NCBI GenBank assembly: GCA_964566545.1
Contig: CAZMIX010000090.1
Coordinates: 1-5,374 of the forward strand
DNA from: JAEYFP01 sp964566545
Lineage (GTDB): Bacteria; Bacillota; Clostridia; Lachnospirales; Lachnospiraceae
Length of the DNA stretch: 5,374 nucleotides
Direction: 5' to 3'
Shown: positions 1 through 5,374 of the stretch, one piece after another
Position numbering within the stretch: position 1 is the first letter of the stretch
How the letters are laid out: each line of letters opens with the position of its first letter
The notes under the pieces: generated by a model
The model's database searches: none
Seen by the model: only the letters and a program-made list of their open reading frames with translations
What the model was told of the DNA's origin: nothing
Made by a program: the position numbers and the translations under genes

Positions 1-885
1 ATTATAAACCGGGCGGGTGGCGTTCATTTCCATGGCAAGAAAGCCCTTTGCAAAAATAAAATCAAGTTCGGTCATTGTCTCTAGATCTTGTCGGATTGCA
101 AATAGCTGCTCCGCACATTTCACACTTAAGGAGGCAAGGATGACTTCGATTTCTTTGATTTCTCTTAATTCCAGCTCCCGCAGCTCATTATTTAAATTGA
201 CGATGGCAGCAGGCTCAATAAAAAAAGTCGATGCCGTCGCGGACTGGTCGTGGATCATGCCCGGAACGTTTGCTTTGTATTCAGCCTTGACAGGAATACA
301 ATATCTGCCGTCGCGCATCGTGATGACGCTGTCCTGCAGATAGGTGCGGTAGGTAGAGGACACCATGCGGTTTAGCTGCGAGTGGATTTTGTCGTTGGTG
401 ACTCTGATAAGTCGTCGAATTTGCTTTAAATTCGGGCTCGCATCGTCGCTGATCTCTTCCTCGGAAATGATGCAGCGCCTGATTTCCAAAGACAGGGGAG
501 TCAGGGGCTCCAGCAGTGAAAAGAGCGCATCAAGAGAATCGTCCGGCACATCCGCGTTTTCTTTTCTGGAATAAGTCTTAATCCGATTCGCGTTTTCAAG
601 CAAGGCGGCTATTTGAAGCAGCTCCTCTGCGGAAACGGTACTCTCTTTTTCAAGCCTTTTCAGGGCGGTTATTATATTTTTACTGCCGCCGAAGGAAACG
701 GAGCTGTTTTTGAATAACCGTGCGAGCGCATCCTGTGTCTGCATCTGCATCGTTTTTATTTTAGAAATATCATGGCTTGGAACGAGGGCAAGACAGCGCT
801 CCTTTCCGAGTGCGGAAGAAGCTTTTGCTGCAAGCTGTTCTAATATTTTATGGAATTCTAATGTTTGTAATACTTTATTATTCAT
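1..885 (-). CDS. mutS2: Endonuclease MutS2, N-terminal 295 residues (3' end beyond the window)
   Basis: MutS2 is a MutS-family ATPase that lacks the mismatch-reading domain. In Firmicutes it has been linked to suppression of homologous recombination and to recognition and splitting of collided ribosomes. The reading frame is open from the ATG at 885-883 to the window edge. The start MNNKVLQTLEFHKILEQL is the usual family opening. Further family motifs are DGRYCIPVKAEYK (residues 192-204) and GMIHDQSATASTFFIEP (209-225), followed by a charged helical stretch around 228-250 that fits the clamp/lever helices. The Walker ATPase and the C-terminal KOW and Smr nuclease domains, expected in a protein of roughly 780-800 residues, lie outside the window, so catalytic integrity cannot be judged. 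No in-frame ATG lies between the start and the upstream in-frame stop at 954-952, which fixes the start. The Shine-Dalgarno is poor (CTAAG at best). The gene is divergent from the protease-like gene. Identity is confident from sequence pattern. Confidence 0.95.
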   Translation of the reverse strand, partial: MNNKVLQTLEFHKILEQLAAKASSALGKERCLALVPSHDISKIKTMQMQTQDALARLFKNSSVSFGGSKNIITALKRLEKESTVSAEELLQIAALLENANRIKTYSRKENADVPDDSLDALFSLLEPLTPLSLEIRRCIISEEEISDDASPNLKQIRRLIRVTNDKIHSQLNRMVSSTYRTYLQDSVITMRDGRYCIPVKAEYKANVPGMIHDQSATASTFFIEPAAIVNLNNELRELELREIKEIEVILASLSVKCAEQLFAIRQDLETMTELDFIFAKGFLAMEMNATRPVYN

Positions 886-983
886 ATGCTTAGTGTAGCA
901 GAATTCGGCGCATTTAGCAATGTCGGACTTGGCTGAGTTTGGGGATCCATATTATCAGATATTATGGAAAGCATATGTTTTAG

Positions 984-1012
984 TTGTATGTTTGGGCTAA
1001 GTTTAGTATAAT
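984..1012 (+). promoter_or_regulatory. Sigma-A-type promoter for the HtrA-like gene cluster
   Basis: A perfect -10 hexamer TATAAT (1007-1012) lies 17 nt downstream of TTGTAT (984-989), which matches the -35 consensus at its first three bases. Transcription would start near 1019. It is the only strong promoter seen upstream of the three plus-strand genes, so it may drive all of them. Confidence 0.65.
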
Positions 1013-1134
1013 ATATGGGTCGGCAGAGGAATCGATGGGGGTTGGTGAACTGTCTGACAATATGAAACGGGATTTGTAAAAGTTCCGTGATGGTAACGCA
1101 AGGGGCATATCCGGTAGGGGACTTATTTGGGAGA

Positions 1135-1139
1135 AGGAG
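1135..1139 (+). promoter_or_regulatory. Ribosome binding site that sets the start of the HtrA-like gene
   Basis: AGGAG sits 7 nt before the ATG at 1147. The longer in-frame alternatives (GTG 1087, ATG 1090) have no Shine-Dalgarno, so 1147 is chosen as the start and the 20 upstream codons are treated as untranslated. Confidence 0.75.
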
Positions 1140-1146
1140 ACACGGA

Positions 1147-2565
1147 ATGAAGGACTTGGATAAGAAAAGTCAGGAAACGCATCCTGAAGTACCTGCGGAT
1201 CATACGGTTTCTGAAAATCAGGAAGACATTAAGGGTACGGTAGCAAAAGAAAACGAACAGGCTATAGCAAGTGCGGAACAGAAATTCGAGTTTATCACGG
1301 AAACGATCAAGGAAAAGCCAATCAACAAGAAGCGTGTTTTGATGAAGATAATTTTCAATGCCTGCATGGCGGTTATGTTTGGCGTGATCGCCTGTTTTAC
1401 CTTTTTATTTGTCAAGCCGTTTATTACCGAATGCCTGTACCCGGAAGAGACAAAGCTTGTCACGCTTCCGCCCGACGAGGAAACCGAAGATCCGGAACCT
1501 GAACCGACACCGGCGATTGAGCCGGAGAAGGAGATACAGGAGCCCGAAACGGTTGTGACCCAGGTTGTTGAGACGGTAGAAAAGGAACTGGAAATAGAAG
1601 ATTATAAGCTGTTGTATCAGAAAATCGGAGTGGTTGCGGACGAAGTAAAGCGCTGTATGGTTACCGTAACGGGTGTGTACTCGGATGTGGACTGGTTTAT
1701 GAACACTTATGAAAATAGTAATCAGGCGGCGGGGCTGATCGTAGCTGATAATGGGAAGGAGCTGCTTGTCATTTCACCGACAAGTGTTTTGCAGGGAGCC
1801 GAAGCGATTGAAGTGACATTTTGCAATGATGTCGTATTAGAAGGTTCCGTGAAAAAGTCCGATGCCAATACGGGATTGACTGTCATTGCCGTAGAGCTGA
1901 GCCTGATCGATGAGGAAACGATGGGCGAGATCATGATGGCGACGCTTGGCAACTCCAACAGCAGCTCGCTTGTAGGCAGTCCGGTTATTGCGATAGGTAA
2001 CCCGCTTGGTATTGCAGATTCAATGGCGATCGGCCAGATCACTTCCAACTCCTATGTGAAGGATATGACCGATACAAACACAAAATTTATCACGACGGAT
2101 ATTTATGGAAGCACGACGGCGAGCGGCATTATTACAGATATGGACGGAAGGGTGCTCGGAATTATTTTCCAGGACAGCGGCGCCACGGATACACAAAACT
2201 TAATCAGGGCATATGCCATTTCGGATTTAAAGGCTAAGATCGAAAAACTCTCGAACGGACAGGATCTGGCTTACCTGGGAATTATCGGGACAAGCGTATC
2301 GGATGAGGTCGCTGAGGAGCTCGGCGTTCCAAAGGGTGCCTACATAAGAGAGGTAATTATCGATTCACCGGCAATGCAGCAGGGGATCCAGAATGGAGAC
2401 GTTATTATTAAAATGGGCACGACGGAAATCACCTCGTTTACCGATTTTAAGGAGTCAATGCTGAAATGCCAGCCGGGTGACCTGACGATGGTCACAGTGA
2501 AGCGCCTCGGTAAGGATGAGTACGTCGAGCTGTCTTATGAGGTGACGCTGGGAACGTTGGAGTAA
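1147..2565 (+). CDS. Membrane-anchored HtrA/S1C-like protein with PDZ domain; catalytic triad lost (probable pseudoprotease)
   Basis: This 472-residue protein has the layout of Gram-positive HtrA proteins. It has a hydrophilic cytoplasmic tail (1-63), one membrane helix (about 66-89) preceded by NKKR, and a proline- and acid-rich extracellular linker (about 107-134). A trypsin-like domain follows (about 150-360), then a PDZ domain (about 374-469) with YLGI, GAYI, DSPA and GDVI. The family motif VIAIGNPLG is intact at 280-288. The active site is not. The position of the His in the usual TNNHVV is Ser213, the Asp of DLAVI is Gly243, and GNSGGPL is replaced by STTASGIIT, leaving only a possible Ser326. 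No histidine occurs after residue 18. Known HtrA proteins degrade or chaperone misfolded exported proteins. Here proteolysis is unlikely, and I infer a binding, chaperone or scaffold role outside the membrane. The frame is intact over its whole length, which argues against a decaying pseudogene. It is first in a run of three co-directional genes, 38 nt before yhaM. Confidence 0.85.
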   Translation: MKDLDKKSQETHPEVPADHTVSENQEDIKGTVAKENEQAIASAEQKFEFITETIKEKPINKKRVLMKIIFNACMAVMFGVIACFTFLFVKPFITECLYPEETKLVTLPPDEETEDPEPEPTPAIEPEKEIQEPETVVTQVVETVEKELEIEDYKLLYQKIGVVADEVKRCMVTVTGVYSDVDWFMNTYENSNQAAGLIVADNGKELLVISPTSVLQGAEAIEVTFCNDVVLEGSVKKSDANTGLTVIAVELSLIDEETMGEIMMATLGNSNSSSLVGSPVIAIGNPLGIADSMAIGQITSNSYVKDMTDTNTKFITTDIYGSTTASGIITDMDGRVLGIIFQDSGATDTQNLIRAYAISDLKAKIEKLSNGQDLAYLGIIGTSVSDEVAEELGVPKGAYIREVIIDSPAMQQGIQNGDVIIKMGTTEITSFTDFKESMLKCQPGDLTMVTVKRLGKDEYVELSYEVTLGTLE

Positions 2566-2603
2566 GGAAATTTTATTTATTATATATAGAAAGAGCAAAC
2601 TAG

Positions 2604-3548
2604 ATGAAGTATATTGAGACATTTAAAGAGAGCGACAACATTTCGGATATTTATTTGATCAAGCATAAGCAGGCGGCCGTTACGAAAAACGGAAAGGCTT
2701 ATGAAAACCTTATTTTGCAGGACAAGACCGGGACGATTGATGCGAAGATATGGGAGCCGAATTCCGCAGGAATAGAGGATTTCGATGTGCTTGATTACGT
2801 GGAAATCTACGGAAGCGTGAGCAGCTTTAATTCGATGCTGCAGGTGAGCGTGAAGCGTGCGAGAAAATGCAGGGAAGGCGAGTACAATCCTTCGGATTAT
2901 CTGCCGGTCTCAAGCAAGGACATCAATGTGATGTATCAGGAGCTGCTCGCATATATTTCAGGAATGAAATCGGTCTATTTAAGACAGCTCTGCGAAGCGT
3001 TTTTTGTAAAGGATGAGCCATTTGTTGAGGCCTTCAAAAAAAGCTCCGCGGCCAAAAGTGTTCATCACGGCTTTGTCGGCGGACTTTTGGAGCATACGCT
3101 GGGCGTGGTAAAGCTTTGTGAATACTACACGAAAGCATACCCGATGCTGAAAAAGGATTTGCTGCTGTGTGTAGCGATGCTGCATGATATCGGCAAGGTA
3201 AGGGAGCTTTCGCTGTTTCCGGAAAACGATTACACGGATGAGGGGCAGCTCTTAGGACATATCGTGATGGGCTGTGAGATGGCGGGAGAAAAGATAAAGG
3301 AGATTCCCGAATTTCCGGAAAAGCTTGCCGGTGAGGTCAGGCACTGTATTTTATCACATCACGGGGAGTATGAATTCGGTTCGCCGAAGAAACCCGCGCT
3401 GATGGAGGCAATCGCTTTAAATTTTGCCGACAACACCGACGCAAAAATGGAAACGATGGCGGAGCTGTTTGGCGCGACGAAGGAAACCGGCTGGCTGGGC
3501 TTTAACCGTTTGTTTGAATCTAATTTAAGAAGGACGAGCGAGGAGTAA
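2604..3548 (+). CDS. yhaM: 3'-5' exoribonuclease YhaM (OB-fold plus HD domain)
   Basis: YhaM is a cytoplasmic, metal-dependent 3'-5' exonuclease acting on single-stranded RNA and DNA ends. It takes part in RNA turnover and end trimming in Firmicutes. The 314-residue length equals that of Bacillus subtilis YhaM. Residues about 15-85 fit an OB-type nucleic-acid-binding fold (ENLILQDKTGTIDAKIW at 34-50). The HD phosphohydrolase domain follows, with VHHGFVGGLLEHT (153-165), MLHDIGK (192-198), GH (218-219), SHHGE (251-255) and ADNTDAK (275-281). These supply the expected His and Asp metal ligands, so the enzyme should be active. The start at 2604 has only a weak purine-rich site (AAAGAG, 2590-2595). 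The 38-nt gap before it is very AT-rich. TTGGAG (2557-2562) with TATATA (2581-2586) at 18 nt could be a weak internal promoter, but read-through from upstream is equally possible. The stop overlaps the next start. Confidence 0.93.
   Translation: MKYIETFKESDNISDIYLIKHKQAAVTKNGKAYENLILQDKTGTIDAKIWEPNSAGIEDFDVLDYVEIYGSVSSFNSMLQVSVKRARKCREGEYNPSDYLPVSSKDINVMYQELLAYISGMKSVYLRQLCEAFFVKDEPFVEAFKKSSAAKSVHHGFVGGLLEHTLGVVKLCEYYTKAYPMLKKDLLLCVAMLHDIGKVRELSLFPENDYTDEGQLLGHIVMGCEMAGEKIKEIPEFPEKLAGEVRHCILSHHGEYEFGSPKKPALMEAIALNFADNTDAKMETMAELFGATKETGWLGFNRLFESNLRRTSEE
3541..3545 (+). promoter_or_regulatory. Ribosome binding site of rlmD inside the yhaM tail, with TAATG overlap
   Basis: AGGAG is formed by the last codons of yhaM (GAG GAG TAA) and ends only 2 nt before the ATG at 3548, tighter than usual. 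The stop TAA (3546-3548) and start ATG (3548-3550) share one base. This suggests translational coupling by re-initiation. No better in-frame start follows, because the TRAM domain begins almost at once. Confidence 0.6.
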
Positions 3549-5035
3549 TGGAGTTTCAGAAAAATCAAACCGTTACGGTTTTAATTGAAGACATAGGCGA
3601 GACAGGAGAGGGTATAGGCAGAATTGATGGCTATACCCTCTTTGTAAAGGATGCCGTTATTGGGGATACGGTAGAAGTAAAGCTCATGAAGGTGAAGAAG
3701 AGCTTTGCTTTTGCGCGGCTTGAGAAAATCATCAAAGCCTCCCCATACCGCGTAGAGCCGCCCTGCCCGATCCACCGGCAATGCGGCGGCTGCCAGATTC
3801 AGGCAATGTCCTACGACGAGCAGCTTCGCTTCAAGCAGAGAAAGGTCCTGAATCATCTCGTGCGCATCGGCGGATTTTTGGAGGAGCAGATAAAAAGCGT
3901 CATGGAGCCGATCGTGGGGATGGAAGAGCCGGCGGGGAAGGCGCCCGGATCTTCAGAATATGTGAATGAGATGTCGGAGCCTGCGATGCGGAACAAAAGA
4001 AATGCGCGGGGCTTCGGTTATCGGAATAAGGCGCAGTTTCCGGTAGGGACGGACAAGGAAGGAAATCTCATAACGGGATTTTATGCGGGAAGAACACATC
4101 AGATCATCCCCAACACCGATTGTCTGCTGGGCTCTGTTGTCAACAAGCCAATATTAGAGGCTGTCTTAGCCTTCCTGAGACAAGAAGGAATTCCGGCTTA
4201 TGATGAGGTGACAGGGAAGGGGCTTGTAAGGCATATTTTGATCCGTGTAGGCCGAGTGACGAAAGAAGTCATGGTTTGCCTGGTCATCAACGGGAAGAAA
4301 ATAAAGAATGAAGATGGGCTTATAGAAAGCCTTTTGCACTGTTTGGATAAGAGTGGCTTTCAAATGACCCATATTTCTCTTTGTGTGAATACCGAAAATA
4401 CAAACGTCATTATGGGAGACGAAATTCGTTTGCTTTATGGAAAGCCATATATCCGGGATTTCATCCGAGATCTGGAATTTCATATCTCTCCCCTATCCTT
4501 CTATCAAGTGAATCCCGTACAGGTCGAAAAGCTGTATGGAGCCGCGCTTGAATTTGCCGCGCTGACCGGAACTGAAACTGTATGGGATCTATACTGCGGA
4601 ATCGGAACGATTTCTCTCTGCCTTGCCCGCGACGCAAAGCAGGTCTACGGCGTGGAAATCATCCCGCAGGCAATAGAGGATGCAAAAGAAAACGCCGCAC
4701 GCAATCAAATTACAAACGCGGAGTTTTATGTTGGGAAGGCAGAAGAGGTTCTCCCCCGTTATTTTGAGGAAGAGCAGCGCGCCGGACGCATTCCGCACGC
4801 CGACCTCATAGTCGTAGACCCGCCCCGCAAAGGCTGCGAAGCCGCCTGCCTCGAAACTATGCTCAAAATGCAGCCCGACCGCATCGTCTACATCAGCTGC
4901 GACAGCGCCACCCTCGCCCGCGACTTGAAATACCTCTGTGCAGGAAGGTACGAGATTAAGCGAGTTAGGGCGGTAGATATGTTTGGGATGACGGGGCACG
5001 TTGAGACGGTTGTCTTGATGTCATACAAGATGTAG
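3548..5035 (+). CDS. rlmD: 23S rRNA (uracil-C5)-methyltransferase, RlmD/RlmCD type
   Basis: This SAM-dependent enzyme makes 5-methyluridine in 23S rRNA: U1939 for RlmD, and both U747 and U1939 for the Bacillus-type RlmCD. The site cannot be told from sequence alone. An N-terminal TRAM domain (about 3-62) is followed by iron-sulphur ligands C73, C79 and C82 (CPIHRQCGGCQ) and C192. Next come GYRNKAQFPVG (157-167), SFYQVNP (317-323), the SAM-binding loop DLYCGIGTISL (347-357), DPPRKG (424-429), the nucleophile C451 in YISCDSATLARDL, and the base E486 in GHVETV. All key residues are present, so it should be active. At 495 residues it is longer than the usual 450-460. Part of the excess is an insertion at about 129-155 between GMEEP and the GYRNKAQ motif. 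Base composition shifts within the gene, being AT-rich around 4321-4440 and C-rich around 4801-4920. It overlaps yhaM by one base. No clear terminator follows. Confidence 0.93.
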   Translation: MEFQKNQTVTVLIEDIGETGEGIGRIDGYTLFVKDAVIGDTVEVKLMKVKKSFAFARLEKIIKASPYRVEPPCPIHRQCGGCQIQAMSYDEQLRFKQRKVLNHLVRIGGFLEEQIKSVMEPIVGMEEPAGKAPGSSEYVNEMSEPAMRNKRNARGFGYRNKAQFPVGTDKEGNLITGFYAGRTHQIIPNTDCLLGSVVNKPILEAVLAFLRQEGIPAYDEVTGKGLVRHILIRVGRVTKEVMVCLVINGKKIKNEDGLIESLLHCLDKSGFQMTHISLCVNTENTNVIMGDEIRLLYGKPYIRDFIRDLEFHISPLSFYQVNPVQVEKLYGAALEFAALTGTETVWDLYCGIGTISLCLARDAKQVYGVEIIPQAIEDAKENAARNQITNAEFYVGKAEEVLPRYFEEEQRAGRIPHADLIVVDPPRKGCEAACLETMLKMQPDRIVYISCDSATLARDLKYLCAGRYEIKRVRAVDMFGMTGHVETVVLMSYKM

Positions 5036-5083
5036 TGGTTTTGCAAAAATACTTATAAATAAGACACTATATATAGATTTGTC

Positions 5084-5145
5084 GATATGTTCCCTCTGAC
5101 AGAGAAGTTGAAGCAGTAGACGTTAATACTCCGAGCAAACATATC
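5084..5145. repeat. Inverted repeat GATATGTT / AACATATC
   Basis: The 8-bp arms at 5084-5091 and 5138-5145 are perfect reverse complements separated by 46 nt. A small inner hairpin CTCT-GAC-AGAG lies at 5094-5104. The arms could close a larger structured RNA or mark part of a repeated element. An 8-bp match in AT-rich DNA may also be chance. Confidence 0.35.
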
Positions 5146-5161
5146 AACCACCAAAATATCC

Positions 5162-5283
5162 ATAGTTTAGGCTTCGATTTGGATAACGCTAAAATCAAGT
5201 GTTCGGATTGGATATTTTTCGGATAGTTTAGGCTGTGGATTGGATAACGCAGATTTTGAGTGGGCGAGATGGATAACGGCACT
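5162..5283. repeat. Two imperfect tandem units of 61 nt with a GGATAACG core
   Basis: Units 5162-5222 and 5223-5283 both begin ATAGTTTAGGCT and share GGATAACGC at the same offset (5181 and 5242). By hand alignment without gaps, 38 of the first 53 positions are identical. Inside each unit the GGATA core recurs 29 nt later (5210 and 5271), so core starts fall at 5181, 5210, 5242 and 5271, all in one orientation. The function is unknown. A dispersed intergenic repeat or a protein-binding array are the obvious options. Confidence 0.7.
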
Positions 5284-5321
5284 AATTCGCAGAATATACA
5301 GAGTTTATTATAGAAAACGAT

Positions 5322-5327
5322 AGGAGG
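5322..5327 (+). promoter_or_regulatory. Strong Shine-Dalgarno for the gene at 5341, with long spacing
   Basis: AGGAGG is a full-consensus ribosome binding site. The next usable ATG (5341) is 13 nt away, longer than the usual 5-10. The GTG overlapping the site (5327) meets a stop after eight codons, so 5341 remains the best start. Confidence 0.5.
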
Positions 5328-5340
5328 TGCGATCTTATAT

Positions 5341-5374
5341 ATGGAATACATAGGCATTATCATTTGCATAGTTG
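5341..5374 (+). CDS. Start of an unidentified, probably membrane, protein (partial)
   Basis: Only 11 codons are visible before the window ends: MEYIGIIICIV. The peptide is strongly hydrophobic from residue 4 and looks like the first membrane helix of a transporter or other integral membrane protein. It follows a consensus AGGAGG at a 13-nt spacing. Some GntP-type permeases begin in a similar way, but eleven residues cannot support a family name. It is separated from rlmD by 305 nt of repeat-bearing DNA, so it probably belongs to a separate transcription unit. Confidence 0.45.
   Translation, partial: MEYIGIIICIV

Larger units (their letters stand above)
886..1146. other. Divergent intergenic region between mutS2 and the HtrA-like gene
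   Basis: This stretch separates two divergent genes and holds a clear plus-strand promoter (984-1012). It then gives a leader of about 128 nt before the ATG at 1147. For mutS2, the minus strand offers only weak -10-like hexamers: GATAAT (complement of 951-956) and CATAAT (complement of 961-966). Neither has a recognisable -35 at 16-18 nt. The leader contains a possible 14-codon ORF (1035-1079) and a weak 6-bp hairpin (1067-1072 with 1083-1088, loop 10 nt). I see no riboswitch or terminator that I can name. Confidence 0.7.
5036..5340. other. Non-coding region with repeats between rlmD and the next gene
   Basis: This 305-nt stretch shows no convincing gene on either strand. A minus-strand frame is open across most of it, but that frame lies over the repeats and has no recognised domain. 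It holds an 8-bp inverted repeat (5084-5091 with 5138-5145) and a two-unit tandem repeat (5162-5283). The palindrome TTTTGCAAAA (5039-5048) just after the rlmD stop has no GC stem, and I do not call it a terminator. I saw no promoter with both hexamers in good order for the gene at 5341. Confidence 0.7.

Noticed and set aside
17..898. Plus-strand open frames opposite mutS2
   Set aside because: They are low-complexity Ser/Arg-rich shadows of the clear minus-strand MutS2 reading frame.
883..988. Imperfect direct repeat CATATG(c/t)TT..GT(G/T)TA at 883-897 and 972-988
   Set aside because: The match is short, gapped and in AT-rich intergenic DNA. It could easily be chance and no regulator can be assigned.
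1076..1146. Fragments resembling a c-di-GMP-I riboswitch (ACGCAAGG and CCGGTAGG) in the leader of the HtrA-like gene
   Set aside because: The two pieces are too close together, and the GNRA tetraloop/receptor stems and the rest of the conserved core are missing.
1087..1146. Longer N-terminus of the HtrA-like protein from GTG 1087 or ATG 1090
   Set aside because: There is no Shine-Dalgarno before either, while ATG 1147 has AGGAG at 7 nt. The extra residues have no family resemblance.
5039..5048. TTTTGCAAAA palindrome after the rlmD stop as a transcription terminator
   Set aside because: There is no GC-rich stem and no loop, so it cannot form a stable intrinsic terminator hairpin.
5067..5369. 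Minus-strand open frame of 100 codons over the 3' intergenic region
   Set aside because: It runs across the tandem repeats and through the Shine-Dalgarno and start of the plus-strand gene. It has no recognisable domain, and repeat-derived frames of this size are common.

Overview
The window looks like chromosomal DNA from a low- to mid-GC Gram-positive anaerobe of the Clostridia, most likely a Lachnospiraceae-type organism. That placement rests on the family-level resemblance of four housekeeping genes (MutS2, a membrane-anchored HtrA-like protein, YhaM, and an RlmD/RlmCD-type rRNA methyltransferase) and on AGGAG-type ribosome binding sites. It is an inference from remembered family patterns; no database search was possible.

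Layout. Positions 1-885 (minus strand) hold the first 295 codons of mutS2, cut by the window edge. A 261-nt divergent intergenic region (886-1146) carries a good sigma-A-type promoter for the plus strand. A plus-strand gene cluster follows: a single-pass membrane protein with an HtrA/S1C-type fold and a C-terminal PDZ domain (1147-2565), yhaM (2604-3548) and an rlmD-type 23S rRNA m5U methyltransferase (3548-5035). The last two overlap by one base in a TAATG junction. A 305-nt non-coding stretch (5036-5340) holds a two-unit imperfect tandem repeat of exactly 61-nt period, built on a GGATAACG core. The first 11 codons of a probable membrane protein begin at 5341 and run off the window.

How the genes fit together. 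YhaM trims RNA or DNA 3' ends, RlmD modifies 23S rRNA, and MutS2 in Bacillus acts on collided ribosomes as well as on recombination intermediates. The neighbourhood is therefore RNA- and ribosome-flavoured housekeeping plus one envelope protein.

The most notable point is that the HtrA-like protein has lost its catalytic triad. There is no histidine anywhere after residue 18, the Asp position is Gly, and the GNSGGP active-site loop is gone. It is best read as a pseudoprotease or PDZ scaffold. I found no mobile element, CRISPR array, tRNA or rRNA, and no evidence of an entirely new multi-gene system.
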